From Candidatus Cryosericum septentrionale (lineage in GTDB: Bacteria; Caldisericota; Caldisericia; Cryosericales; Cryosericaceae): a stretch of DNA of 64,000 nucleotides. The position numbers and the translations under genes are program-made. The notes beneath the pieces are model-generated. The model was not told where the DNA came from, made no database searches, and saw only the letters and a program-made list of their open reading frames with translations. Of the stretch, positions 30,132 through 38,807 are shown piece after piece (the stretch's first letter is position 1; each line of letters starts with the position of its first letter). Where the stretch lies: the NCBI RefSeq assembly GCF_003570995.1, contig NZ_QXIY01000008.1:1-64000 (forward strand). Reading direction: 5' to 3'.

Positions 30132-30791
30132 TCACCCCTTCCGGAATACTCGTCTGAACTGCTCTTCCGCCTCAGGAGCTACGAGGCCAACGACGATGTC
30201 ACCCGCATTCAGCACAGTGGCTCCCCGCGGGAAGATCACCTCACCCTCATGCATGATAGACGCCACGACGCACCCGGTGGGCCACGTCAGCTCCCTGATG
30301 GTCTTCCCTGTCACAGGAGATTCACCGGAAATCTTCAGTTCGACAAGAGTTGCCTTGCCCTTGCCCAGTGACACGAGGGGAATCATGTCATTGACAATGA
30401 TGCCTTCTTCAATGACCGTCGCAAGGATGTTTGTCGAGTTAAGGGCAAAGTCTACACCGAACTTGTGGAAGATGTCCTCGTTACGGGGGTCGTTGATGCG
30501 AGCTGTCGTTAGCGGAACATTGAACCGCACCTTGGCAAGCTGACACGCCACCAGGTTGTCGGCATCGTCTCCCGTCACCGCAGCAAACCGGTCGGTCTTC
30601 TCGATGCCGGCGTCGATGAGAGCGCCCAGATCACAGCAGTCCCCGTTGATGACAAGCGCCTTTCCCCAGTCCGACAACGCCTCACAAGCTTCCGTATCCT
30701 GCTCGATAACGGCAACGTCATGCCCCTTGCCAACAAGCAAATGAGCAAGATAGGACCCGACCTTCCCTCCGCCTGCAATAATGATATACAT
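30132..30791 (-). CDS. trkA: TrkA/KtrA potassium channel regulatory subunit (copy 1)
   Basis: 219 residues: an RCK/TrkA-N Rossmann domain opening MYIIIAGGGKVGSYLAHLL (nucleotide loop GGGKVG), with an acidic residue (IEQD) at the ribose position, and a TrkA-C domain (about 140-219, ending LVAPEAEEQFRRVFRKG). It gates TrkH according to bound nucleotide. The ATG at 30791 has GAGAGG upstream. An earlier in-frame start adds five residues. It lies 4 bases downstream of the second trkA gene. Confidence 0.92.
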   Translation of the reverse strand: MYIIIAGGGKVGSYLAHLLVGKGHDVAVIEQDTEACEALSDWGKALVINGDCCDLGALIDAGIEKTDRFAAVTGDDADNLVACQLAKVRFNVPLTTARINDPRNEDIFHKFGVDFALNSTNILATVIEEGIIVNDMIPLVSLGKGKATLVELKISGESPVTGKTIRELTWPTGCVVASIMHEGEVIFPRGATVLNAGDIVVGLVAPEAEEQFRRVFRKG

Positions 30792-30795
30792 GGTT

Positions 30796-31452
30796 CTACC
30801 TCTCATTCAGATGGAAGATCGCGCTGACCCTTGGGAGATCCGATACGTGCAGTGCCACCAGCAATTGATCATTGTCGGCGAGAACGTCGGTTCCTTTGGG
30901 AAAAGTCGTGGTTCCATCGCGCGTCAGCGAGATGACCTTGAAGTCGTCCAGAGCCTCGATTTCGGCTATCGTTGTTGCCGGAATCCTGGTGTGGAAGGGG
31001 ACTTCGACCAGTTCAATACCGCCACCGGGCAGGATGAAGTGACTGTTCTCGCTGCGGATCATGAACTTGCTGTAGATGATGTTCGCGGCTGACGTCGTTG
31101 GACAAACCGTCTCGAGGCCGAGAGCCCTGTAGGTCTCCCCCTTGACAGGATCGAACACACGGGCGATCACCATGGGAACCTTGAAAATGGTCTTAGCGAC
31201 CTGCGCGGCCATGATGTTTATGTTGTCCCCGTCAGTCACTGCAGCGAAACCATCCGCATGCTCAATCCCTGCGGACTTGAGTACCTCGATGTCGAATCCA
31301 ACTCCGGTGACGGTAGCTCCATTGAACTCGTCACTGAGCCGACTGAAGTTGCTTGGATTGCGGTCTACCACGGCCACGTCATGGCCTTCTTCCGAGAGCT
31401 TTGTGGCAAGCTGAGCGCCAAGGCGCCCACAACCAACGATAATGATATACAT
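30796..31452 (-). CDS. trkA: TrkA/KtrA potassium channel regulatory subunit (copy 2)
   Basis: 218 residues with the same two-domain plan: MYIIIVGCGRLGAQLATKL, VVDRN at the nucleotide ribose position, and a TrkA-C domain ending HVSDLPRVSAIFHLNER. It is clearly diverged from copy 1, so the gating ring may be hetero-oligomeric, or the two may respond to different nucleotides. The ATG at 31452 follows AAGGAG. An ATG nine bases earlier overlaps that site and is rejected. It is first gene of the trk operon, behind a consensus promoter. Confidence 0.92.
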   Translation of the reverse strand: MYIIIVGCGRLGAQLATKLSEEGHDVAVVDRNPSNFSRLSDEFNGATVTGVGFDIEVLKSAGIEHADGFAAVTDGDNINIMAAQVAKTIFKVPMVIARVFDPVKGETYRALGLETVCPTTSAANIIYSKFMIRSENSHFILPGGGIELVEVPFHTRIPATTIAEIEALDDFKVISLTRDGTTTFPKGTDVLADNDQLLVALHVSDLPRVSAIFHLNER

Positions 31453-31502
31453 GACAGACATCTCCTTGCGAATCCTTAGAACGGACTCATCACAAACTGT
31501 TG

Positions 31503-31530
31503 ATTATAGGCATCTCTCGGCCGTCGTCAA
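31503..31530 (-). promoter_or_regulatory. Predicted promoter of the trk operon
   Basis: TTGACG (31530-31525) and perfect TATAAT (31508-31503), 16-base spacer, 50 bases before the first trkA start. Confidence 0.75.
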
Positions 31531-31663
31531 GGTGTCCAAACTCCATAGATGGGGATTCTTCGCATTGCCAGAGGAAACCCATCCGCAGGCTCTTGCGTTG
31601 TTGCGGGCCCACTGCAACAGTGCTACCATGAGCTACGCTCATTTGTCGTCATGGGGAGACACC

Positions 31664-32527
31664 ATGCAGGAACCGGTCGAAAACCAGCTCATCAAGACGA
31701 GTCCGAGAGGAAATCGTCCGCGCCCCAGGCGAGCTGCGTCCCCGGTGACGTGGGGTCAGTCAGGCGCCGTCATGACATTCTACCACAGCGGAGCGTTGGC
31801 TGACATCGTGATTATTCTGGGGATCCTCGGCGTTTTCTACGGCATTACTCAGGTCGGTCGCGAGTGGACGGGAGTTCTGTGGCCCACGGTGGTGACCGAC
31901 CTTTCGTTCCGCGCGCTGCCGCGGTACACACTCTTCTCTCTGGTCCGAGGATTGGCTGCCTACTGCATCTCCTTCCTCTTCACTATTGTGTATGGATACT
32001 GGGCGGCCAAGGACCGCCTAACCGAGAGACTTCTTGTACCCATTCTGGACATCCTGCAGAGCATCCCCGTCCTGGGGTTCATGCCGGGCGTCGTGCTGGC
32101 ACTGGTGTCCATCTTCCCCGGGAGCAACGTTGGACTGGAACTTACTGCAGTACTGATGAGCTTCACGGGACAGGCATGGAACATGACCTTCAGTTTCTAC
32201 AACTCTCTCAACTCGGTGCCACAGTACCTCCAGGAGGCCAGCACCATCTATCGCTTCAACTGGTGGCAACGTCTCACTCAGATTGAGATGCTCTACAGCG
32301 CCGTCGGCCTCATCTGGAACAGCATGATGAGCATGGCGGGTGGATGGTTCTTCCTCATGGTCACCGAGGCATTTCAACTGGGCTCGTTTCGGGAACCTGC
32401 TGGCATTCGACGACGACTCGGACGAGGTGTCGCTCCAGTAGAAGCGTACAGTCTTGTCATCAGTGCAGCAAGAGCGTCGGAACCCAGTTCGCACAGGTTT
32501 CCTGAACTCCTCTCCGACTTCACCTGA
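31664..32527 (+). pseudogene. Truncated ABC permease of the NitT/TauT (duplicated-permease) class
   Basis: The 287-residue frame begins with a basic N-terminus and membrane segments (ALADIVIILGILGVFYGI) and carries a clear permease core: VPILDILQSIPVLGFMPGVV and the EAA-type loop SVPQYLQEASTIYRFNWWQR, then GLIWNSMMSMAGGWFFLMVTEAFQLG. Homologues run on for about another half protein of the same kind, but here the sequence after residue 246 turns into arginine-rich non-homologous text and stops. No other frame restores the fold. The ATG at 31664 follows GGGGAG. No ATPase or binding protein is adjacent. Probably a non-functional 5' fragment. Confidence 0.75.
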
Positions 32528-32630
32528 TCTGAAGAGCGCAGCCTTTGCGCCCACCTGATTTCCTGCCCGGCACCGCTCAGCAGCGCTTGCGGTCTCGAGC
32601 TCCGCCCCCGGAGTCTACCATCGTCGCAGG

Positions 32631-32657
32631 TTGACAGAGCGCGCGCACTTGTATAAT
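32631..32657 (+). promoter_or_regulatory. Predicted hppA promoter
   Basis: Perfect TTGACA (32631-32636) and perfect TATAAT (32652-32657). The spacer is only 15 bases, shorter than ideal. The hppA start is 88 bases downstream. Confidence 0.6.
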
Positions 32658-32745
32658 GACAAGGTGTTGGTGTGGTCGGCCGGGGTCTCCAAGGTCGCTT
32701 GTCGAATATTTGCTCTCCCCGGAAGCCAGCCTTCGGAGGCACGAA

Positions 32746-34716
32746 ATGAATCTACTCATCATTCCTGTCGTGGCTGGCCTTACCTGCATTGGAGCCGCAC
32801 TCTATCTGTTCCTCAGGCTGAAGGCAGCCAAAATCTCCTCGCCGAAAATGAGCGAAATCGCCAGCTACATAGCAATTGGGGTGCGAGCGTACCTTTCTCG
32901 CCAACTCCGGGCAATTCTGCTCGTCACTCCTATCGTGGCAATCGTTCTGGGCTTCACTCTGAATATCTGGATCGCAGTGACATTCGTGCTTGGCGTCTTC
33001 ACCTCGCTGATCACAGCATACATGGGCATGAGCGCGTCCACCCGGGCAAACGTCAAGACCGCCGACGACGCGACCCGGTCGGTGAACACGGCATTCCACA
33101 CGGCTGTCTTCGGTGGATCCATCATGGGTTTCTCGATCACGGGATTCAGTCTTGTCGTGCTGTCGGTGCTCTATCTGTTGTTCAAGGATCCAAACCCCCT
33201 TGTCGGCTTTGGATTTGGTGCCAGTCTCGCGGCCCTCTTTGCCCAGATCGGTGGAGGCATCTATACGAAGGCGGCCGACATCGGAGCGGACCTCGTCGGC
33301 AAGATCGAGGCGAATATTCCCGAGGACGACCCACGCAACCCGGCTGTTGTCGCAGACCTGGTGGGTGACAACGTAGGCGACTGTGCCGGCAGAGGTGCAG
33401 ACCTGTTCCAGACGTTCTCAGATGATATCGTGACCGGAATGGTCGTTGCTCTCACGCTGGTCCCCAAGTATGGAGGTGCAGTGCTCTTCTTCCCCATGCT
33501 CCTCCAGTCGGCCGGCCTTGCTGCTTCGATGCTTGGCGTCCTGTCCATACGGCTCTTCGACCGCAGCAAGCCCGAAACCGCTTTCTACTTCGGCATGGGG
33601 GTGACCACCGTCTTTGCCGTGCTCGGCTCCTTCCTGGTCAGCCATTTCCTGGTTCACGACATGGCCCTTTTCATCGGCACCTGTCTGGGAGTCGCAACCA
33701 CTCTCGTGTCTTCGATCATCACGCGGTACTACGCGGGTTCCTCGGGAAAACCGGTTCACGACATTGCCGATGCATCCAAGCGCGGCGTGGCCCTCAACGT
33801 CATCACAGGGCTCTCCGCTGGTCTGCAGAGCCCACTGGGATCCATCGTGATGATTGTCATTGCTGTCGCAGCGGCATACTTCATCTCGGGCGGATCGCTG
33901 CTGGCAATCGTCGCTGTCAACATCGGTACCGACTTGCTCATCGGCTACATCATGACAGCCGATGCCTTCGGTCCGATCATCGACAATGCCTCAGGTATCG
34001 CAGAGATGTCGGGGGCGCACGAGCAGGTAGTGCACTCGCTGTCACAGCTCGATTCAGTCGGTAACACCATGAAGGCGACGACCAAGGCCTATGCCATGTC
34101 ATCCGGAACGGTAACGTCATTCGTCCTGTTCTCGACGTACTTCTCCATTGTCGGTCTCAAGACGATGAACGTGATGGAGCCTTACTCCATTGCATTTATC
34201 CTCCTCGGCATCTGCCTTCCATACCTCATCAGTTCGCTTACCATTGGCTCGGCAGCCAAGACGGCAATGCTTATGGTCGACGAGGTCCGCCGCCAGTTCA
34301 GAACTATCCCTGGCATCCTGAAGGGCGAAGCAAACCCCGACTATGCAACCTGCATAGATATCTCGACGCGCAACGCCCTCAAGGAGATGATCCTTCCGGG
34401 CGTCATCAGCATCGCGGTGCCGATTTTCGTGGGACTGGTGTTCGGTCACTGGGCGCTCGGTGCGCTCCTCATCGGAGCAGTACTCAGCTCAGCCCTGCTG
34501 GGGCCATTCTTCAACAACACAGGCACAGCCTTCGACAACGCAAAGAAACTCATCGAAGACAGTGGGCGCAAGGGCTCCTTCGAACATCAGGCGGCAGTTG
34601 CTGCGGACACCGTCGGCGATCCGCTCAAGGACGTGGCGGGACCTGCTCTGCTCATCTTCATGAAGCTCATCGGCATGGCTGCCCTCCTCATTGCAGGGAT
34701 CAAACCGCTGTTCTAG
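32746..34716 (+). CDS. hppA: Membrane-bound H+-translocating pyrophosphatase (K+-independent type)
   Basis: 656 residues, with about 16 membrane helices, which hydrolyses PPi to pump ions. The catalytic stretch GADLVGKIEANIPEDDPRNP and VGDNVGDCAGRGADLF is intact, as are DNASGIAEM and the C-terminal GTAFDNAKKLIEDSG and DTVGDPLKDVAGP. The cation-determining segment reads GNTMKATTKAY: lysine and, three residues on, threonine, the pair known from K+-independent H+-pumping enzymes (K+-dependent ones have alanine there). The ATG at 32746 follows GGAGG at six bases. It stands alone behind its own promoter. Confidence 0.95.
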   Translation: MNLLIIPVVAGLTCIGAALYLFLRLKAAKISSPKMSEIASYIAIGVRAYLSRQLRAILLVTPIVAIVLGFTLNIWIAVTFVLGVFTSLITAYMGMSASTRANVKTADDATRSVNTAFHTAVFGGSIMGFSITGFSLVVLSVLYLLFKDPNPLVGFGFGASLAALFAQIGGGIYTKAADIGADLVGKIEANIPEDDPRNPAVVADLVGDNVGDCAGRGADLFQTFSDDIVTGMVVALTLVPKYGGAVLFFPMLLQSAGLAASMLGVLSIRLFDRSKPETAFYFGMGVTTVFAVLGSFLVSHFLVHDMALFIGTCLGVATTLVSSIITRYYAGSSGKPVHDIADASKRGVALNVITGLSAGLQSPLGSIVMIVIAVAAAYFISGGSLLAIVAVNIGTDLLIGYIMTADAFGPIIDNASGIAEMSGAHEQVVHSLSQLDSVGNTMKATTKAYAMSSGTVTSFVLFSTYFSIVGLKTMNVMEPYSIAFILLGICLPYLISSLTIGSAAKTAMLMVDEVRRQFRTIPGILKGEANPDYATCIDISTRNALKEMILPGVISIAVPIFVGLVFGHWALGALLIGAVLSSALLGPFFNNTGTAFDNAKKLIEDSGRKGSFEHQAAVAADTVGDPLKDVAGPALLIFMKLIGMAALLIAGIKPLF

Positions 34717-34742
34717 CGCCGACATAGCACCATCATCAGGAC

Positions 34743-34771
34743 GAGGCGGGGCGCAGCATGGCTCCCGCCTC
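34743..34771 (+). terminator. Hairpin after hppA
   Basis: Perfect 8-bp stem GAGGCGGG/CCCGCCTC (34743-34750, 34764-34771) 26 bases past the stop, followed by only two T. A weak or Rho-assisted terminator. Confidence 0.45.
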
Positions 34772-34831
34772 TTGCACGAACCTTCTCCGAATTTTCACGC
34801 CGTCGAGACATCGTTCGCCCTGAACAGCTAG

Positions 34832-35032
34832 GCTTTCTTCGTTGGCCCTGTCGAGGCGGTCAACGGGTTCTGGATCGCGCGCGCCGGCCAGGGCAAGGAA
34901 TACAGCGTCCTGACGTGGAAGAACGAACAGCAGGTCCGAAGCCGCATAAGTCGTGCCAGCACGATCTGGTTGGTGCTCAGCTTGCTAGCGTTCGCAGCGG
35001 AGTTGATTTTTTTCGTTTGCCGGGAACAATAA
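34832..35032 (+). pseudogene. 5'-truncated remnant of a small membrane protein
   Basis: A 66-codon open stretch without any start codon, preceded directly by an in-frame TAG. It ends in a convincing C-terminal membrane helix (STIWLVLSLLAFAAELIFFV) and CREQ before TAA. Its first part reads FFVGPVEAVNGFWIARAG. It may be the tail of a lost gene, but the length alone could arise by chance in GC-rich DNA. It lies in the 350-base gap between hppA and the DUF488 gene, and I see nothing else there but the hppA hairpin. Confidence 0.3.
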
Positions 35033-35066
35033 AAGAAGACACCCTTCCCGGCGACAGGAGGAATCC

Positions 35067-35432
35067 ATGCCCGAATCGATCCGTGCAAAGCGTGTGTACG
35101 AACCATACAGCCCCGACGACGGGACACGCGTCCTTGTGGAGCGTCTGTGGCCACGCGTCATGCCGCGTGAGCGGCTGCACGCCGACACGTGGCTGCGCGA
35201 CATCGCGCCGACCACGATACTGCGCACATGGTATGCGCACGACCCTGCGAAGTGGCCGGAGTTTGTGACGCGGTACAGCGCCCAGCTCGACACTCAACCC
35301 GACGTGGTCGAATCCCTGCTGCAAATAGCCCGCCCTGGTCCGCTCACGCTTCTGTACGCGGCCCGCGACACGGACCACAGCGGCGCGCTCGTCCTGCTGG
35401 ACTACCTCAAGGAACGCCTCAAAACAAGGTAG
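35067..35432 (+). CDS. DUF488 (YeaO-like) protein
   Basis: 121 residues matching the DUF488 YeaO-like family: RVYEPYSPDDGTRVLVERLW, PRVMPRERLHADTWLRDIAP, RTWYAHDPAKWPEFVTRY and a C-terminal LLYAARDTDHSGALVLLDYL. The conserved cysteine or histidine chemistry of this family is unresolved, and its function is unknown. GGAGG is seven bases before the ATG. Codon use is more GC-rich than that of neighbours. The gene is convergent with the broken methyltransferase 9 bases downstream, inside a region rich in remnants, which suggests it may be acquired DNA. Confidence 0.88.
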   Translation: MPESIRAKRVYEPYSPDDGTRVLVERLWPRVMPRERLHADTWLRDIAPTTILRTWYAHDPAKWPEFVTRYSAQLDTQPDVVESLLQIARPGPLTLLYAARDTDHSGALVLLDYLKERLKTR

Positions 35433-35441
35433 AGTTTCCGT

Positions 35442-37209
35442 CTATTCGCCGAACAGCCCACCCTTCGCCTCGTCGGCTCCCGGCTCGGCGATGACGGTCA
35501 TCTTGCGGCCGTTGCGGACCTCTTCGGGCGGCAGTTGCAGGGGCAGAAACTCCTTGAACAGGTCTGCGGCCGACACCAGTTGCAGGCGCGGGATTTCGCG
35601 CTGGTTGTTGTACTTGTAAACACCCGCCTTACCTGCCTCGGTGCGCATGCCATCGGTCGGCTCCTGCAGCGTGACGAGGATGCCGAAGTCTGCGTCTTGA
35701 TGATCCACCGTGCCCGCCAGGTCGCGCACCATGCCGGGGTTGACCGCGATGGTCCCCTTGACCGAGATGATGCCCTTCCCCGCCTTGCTGGCCTTGGCCG
35801 GGTCCCAGAAGTGCAGCACGCCGTCCACACCGTGGTCGCCGGTCTTGCGGTCGCTGGGCATGGCGCCGGGGATGCGGCTGAGCGCCCAGTACTGAAACTG
35901 GAACGGCGCCCGGGCGGCAAGTTGGTCGGTGCCCAGCACGTCGGCAGGCGCGCCCTTGATGACAAAGTCCTTGCCCTCCGTGAGACCAGTCTTCCTCAGC
36001 CGGCTGGCGATGACATCGATAGACAGGTACGTGATGTCGATGCCCACCCATTGCCGGTCCAGCTTCTGCGCCGCAGCGACCACCGTGCCACACCCGCAGA
36101 AGGGGTCCAGGACCACGTCGCCTTCATTGGACGACGCCTGGACAATGCGCTCCAGAAGCCCTTGCGGTTTCTGCGTAGGATACCCGAGTCGATCCGGGTC
36201 TGTGGTCCTAGCCATGCGACATCTGAGTCGATTCCCTTGTCAGTTCCCCAAACCGCTCCCTCGGTATATGGTTGATACGCCCACATGTCTTGGATCGGGG
36301 TTCCATCTCGTTCATCGAGAAAGCGCACCATCGTTGGCCAGACGCTCGTTCCGTCGATTGTGATGAGATGAGCCTGATAGAGGGCCTCGAGCTTTTGAGT
36401 GGAGATCAGGTCGCGATATGAAACTGGCATCAGTGACTCGTAGAAGCTGGGGACAGCCCAATGACGCCCTTTGGCCGCGGGGTCGAATCCTCTCCAAGGT
36501 TTCGCTGAGTCGCCAGCAGTGGCTCCAGCGCCAGTGAGTACGTTGCCGCCCGATGTGAATCTCATCCGACCATCAGAGGTCTTCTCATATCGAGATTCCA
36601 CATGCCTCTTCATGTAAGGTCGGCGAAGGATGTTAAACGTGTGGTTGCTGGACTTGGAGTAGAACAGTATGACGTCATGGATTGCGCCGAAAGACCTCGT
36701 TGAGTTGTGAGTTCCAGTCCGCCTCCAGTCGATTTCATTGACGAAGTGCTCTCCTCCAAACACACCGTCCATCAGCATCTTCAGATAGTGACTGGCCGTG
36801 GAATCGCAGTGCAGGTAGATGCTGCCCGTGTCCTTCAGCACGCGGCGCAACTCCAGCAGGCGCGGGGCCATCATGGTCAGGTACGCCATCATCGACGTCT
36901 CGCCCAGATACTCGCGCATCGAGGTCATCAACTTGATGAGGCGTTCGCCCGGCGGTTGGCGCGTCAGGTCGCGGTCGATGACGAAGTGGCGGTAGGTCTC
37001 GTCCGCCTCGGCACACTCCACGTCCACGTGTCCTCAAAGGCTTGAATCTGGGCCGTGGCCTTGGCAGCCGACTCCTTCTCGGGCTGGAAGATGATGTTGT
37101 AGTTAGCGCCGCTGTTGAACAGCGGATCAAGGTACACAAGGTCGACGGACTGTTCTGCTATGCTGTCCCGCAGGACCTCAAGGTTGTCGCCAAAGTACAG
37201 AGTGTTCAT
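35442..37209 (-). pseudogene. Site-specific DNA methyltransferase with nuclease-like tail, two frameshifts
   Basis: Read across three frames this gives a near-complete amino (N4/N6) DNA methyltransferase. Frame 1 (37209 to about 37027) starts MNTLYFGDNLEVL and holds the catalytic DLVYLDPLFNSGANY. Frame 2 (to about 36208) runs DETYRHFV to AVWGTDKGIDSDVAW. Frame 3 (to 35442) has RLGYPTQKPQGLLER and the SAM site VLDPFCGCGTVVAA. Each shift is repaired by adding one base (TGG to TGGG; ACC to ACCC). The last 120 residues contain GVDGVLHFWDP and GIISVKGTIAV, like a PD-(D/E)XK/Mrr nuclease. ATG 37209 overlaps the ATPase stop (ATGA). Either a real pseudogene or sequencing indels. Confidence 0.85.
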
Positions 37210-38369
37210 GCCTTCCCTCCTCTTGTTTTCTGCAGCTGCACCACCGGTGACCACCGCACCCATGCGGCCAGCAGCGGGTCGACGACGAAGAAGCGTCCCG
37301 TTTCAGATGCGTGCTCGACCAGGTCCATTTCCAGCAGCGGCTTGATGGCGCGCTGGACCGAACTGGCGACCAGCCCGTGCCGACGCAGGTAGTCGGCAGA
37401 CGTCAACTGTACGGTCGGCTCGCCGGCCAGCGCTTGCAACAAGGCGCGCTGCCCCAGCGGCAGGCCCATCCATGTTGCCCCGTGTTCGACGCCTGCCAGC
37501 GCAAGCAAACGTCGGTAGGCTTCGTCCACTTTCTCCTTCGTGCACAATACGCTCGTCAGGTCCCACACTGACGACGCCAGCCGCTGGACATAGGCGGGGT
37601 ATCCTTCCACACGGTCGTAGATGTGGCCGGCAGTTTCCTCCGAGCACTTCTTGCCGCTGGCGGCAAAACGTCCAGTGATGTAAGGCACGAAATCCACACG
37701 GGGGATACGCTCCAGCGGATAGAGATAACCAGCCTGATATAGTGGCCGCGCATTCGCGAACATCTCAGTCAGGGCCTGGCGCCTGCTGCCGACGAAGAAG
37801 AAGGGGATGTCGCGGTGCTCCTGAAGGTGCGTGCGCAGGATAGCTTCGATGGCACGCGCACCGGGTAGCCGGCCAATCTCCTGAACCTCGTCCAGGACCA
37901 CACAAGCGGACAGCCCGTGCCGCTTCGCATACTTCTGCAGGCTATCCAGCACGTCGGCCAGCAACAGCGCCGGGTCCGATCCCTGCGCGATTGTGACGGT
38001 GACGGTAGGGCCGTCGAGTCCAAACTCGATGGTCGGCACGATACGTGCAAACAGTCCGCTGATGCGCTCCCCCAGCCCAACGGGGTCCGCTCCTCTGCCG
38101 ACGCCTGCCACGACAGCGGCTGCCAGCTTACGCACCACATCGTCGTCGGACGCCACGGTCAACAGATCGACATACATGCCAACAAACCCCGATGCTCGGA
38201 GCTGTTCCTGCATCGCAAGGACCAGCGACGATTTGCCGTATTGCCGCGGCGACACCAGGATGACGTTGTGGTGGTTCCGGGCGTGACCAGCCAGCTCGCC
38301 CAGTTCACGTCGCCGGTCACACAGGTCGTCCCCGCCAACTAGTCCCAGTACGAATGGATTCCTCGCCAC
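37206..38369 (-). CDS. AAA/archaeal-type ATPase with winged-helix tail, partner of the methyltransferase
   Basis: 387 residues. The N-terminus ARNPFVLGLVGGDDLCDRRRE is the usual opening of ATPase_2 (archaeal ATPase-like) proteins. Walker A is VSPRQYGKSSLVLAM, Walker B ACVVLDEVQEIG, sensor region FFFVGSRRQALTEMF. A C-terminal winged helix (about 300-360, LTSADYLRRHGLVASSVQRA) is followed by FFVVDPLLAAWVRW. Such STAND-like ATPases act as switches or DNA-associated regulators, and the role is not established. GTG 38369 has GGAGG six bases upstream. The stop overlaps the methyltransferase start by four bases, implying one operon, possibly a modification or defence cassette. Confidence 0.8.
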   Translation of the reverse strand: MARNPFVLGLVGGDDLCDRRRELGELAGHARNHHNVILVSPRQYGKSSLVLAMQEQLRASGFVGMYVDLLTVASDDDVVRKLAAAVVAGVGRGADPVGLGERISGLFARIVPTIEFGLDGPTVTVTIAQGSDPALLLADVLDSLQKYAKRHGLSACVVLDEVQEIGRLPGARAIEAILRTHLQEHRDIPFFFVGSRRQALTEMFANARPLYQAGYLYPLERIPRVDFVPYITGRFAASGKKCSEETAGHIYDRVEGYPAYVQRLASSVWDLTSVLCTKEKVDEAYRRLLALAGVEHGATWMGLPLGQRALLQALAGEPTVQLTSADYLRRHGLVASSVQRAIKPLLEMDLVEHASETGRFFVVDPLLAAWVRWSPVVQLQKTRGGKA

Positions 38370-38481
38370 CGTTCGCCTCCAACCCTCATGGTTGCCAACA
38401 TCACACGGTTACGCATCTAGAATGACGCATAGTGCATAACGCACATTGCGCTATATGAGAAGATAGCCCTGAAGAACGGCC

Positions 38482-38684
38482 GTGTCAAGCCTGCCCGGTA
38501 TCGACAAGAAATCCGGCAGCTATTACTCCGAGCGCTACTATGACGCTACTACCGCGAGATTCCGCTGGGTTCGAACGTCGACGAGGAGCACATCAACGCG
38601 ACGCATGAAAACGGAGTACTCACTCTGGAGTTACCCAAGAAGGCCCTGCCCGAAGCCACCAGCGAGGAGATCGCGATCAAGTAG
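38482..38684 (+). pseudogene. Hsp20 small heat-shock protein remnant
   Basis: Two frames carry pieces of an alpha-crystallin domain: LPGIDKKSGSYYSERYY in the first, and from 38547 YYREIPLGSNVDEEHINATH, ENGVLTLELPKKA and EEIAIK to the TAG at 38684. The switch is caused by an extra CGCTACTATGA, an 11-base imperfect tandem duplication at about 38533-38552. The middle of the domain between the PGIDKK and SYYSERYY segments also looks deleted relative to Hsp20 proteins. Not functional as it stands. A terminator follows at 38705-38735. The bases from 38370 to 38481 hold no gene. Confidence 0.8.
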
Positions 38685-38704
38685 GCTCCAATCACGCCAG
38701 ATTC

Positions 38705-38735
38705 GGGCCCCGGACAGACGTCCAGGGCCCTTTTT
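38705..38735 (+). terminator. Terminator after the Hsp20 remnant
   Basis: GGGCCC-c-GGAC-agac-GTCC-a-GGGCCC stem with one mismatch, followed by TTTTT. Confidence 0.8.
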
Positions 38736-38807
38736 CATTTGTGCGAGACAACGTTGGACTATCATGTATTGGAGAGGGCAGTCTGTGCCCCGATGATGGA
38801 GGAATAC

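Noticed and set aside
34829..34831. In-frame TAG before the membrane remnant as a recoded stop
   Set aside because: No pyrrolysine or other recoding context is visible, and other genes use TAG as a normal stop (for example the 45-residue peptide).
34828..35154. 108-codon minus-strand frame between hppA and DUF488
   Set aside because: No ribosome site or domain; it crosses the DUF488 start, and the opposite strand has the better membrane-helix signal.
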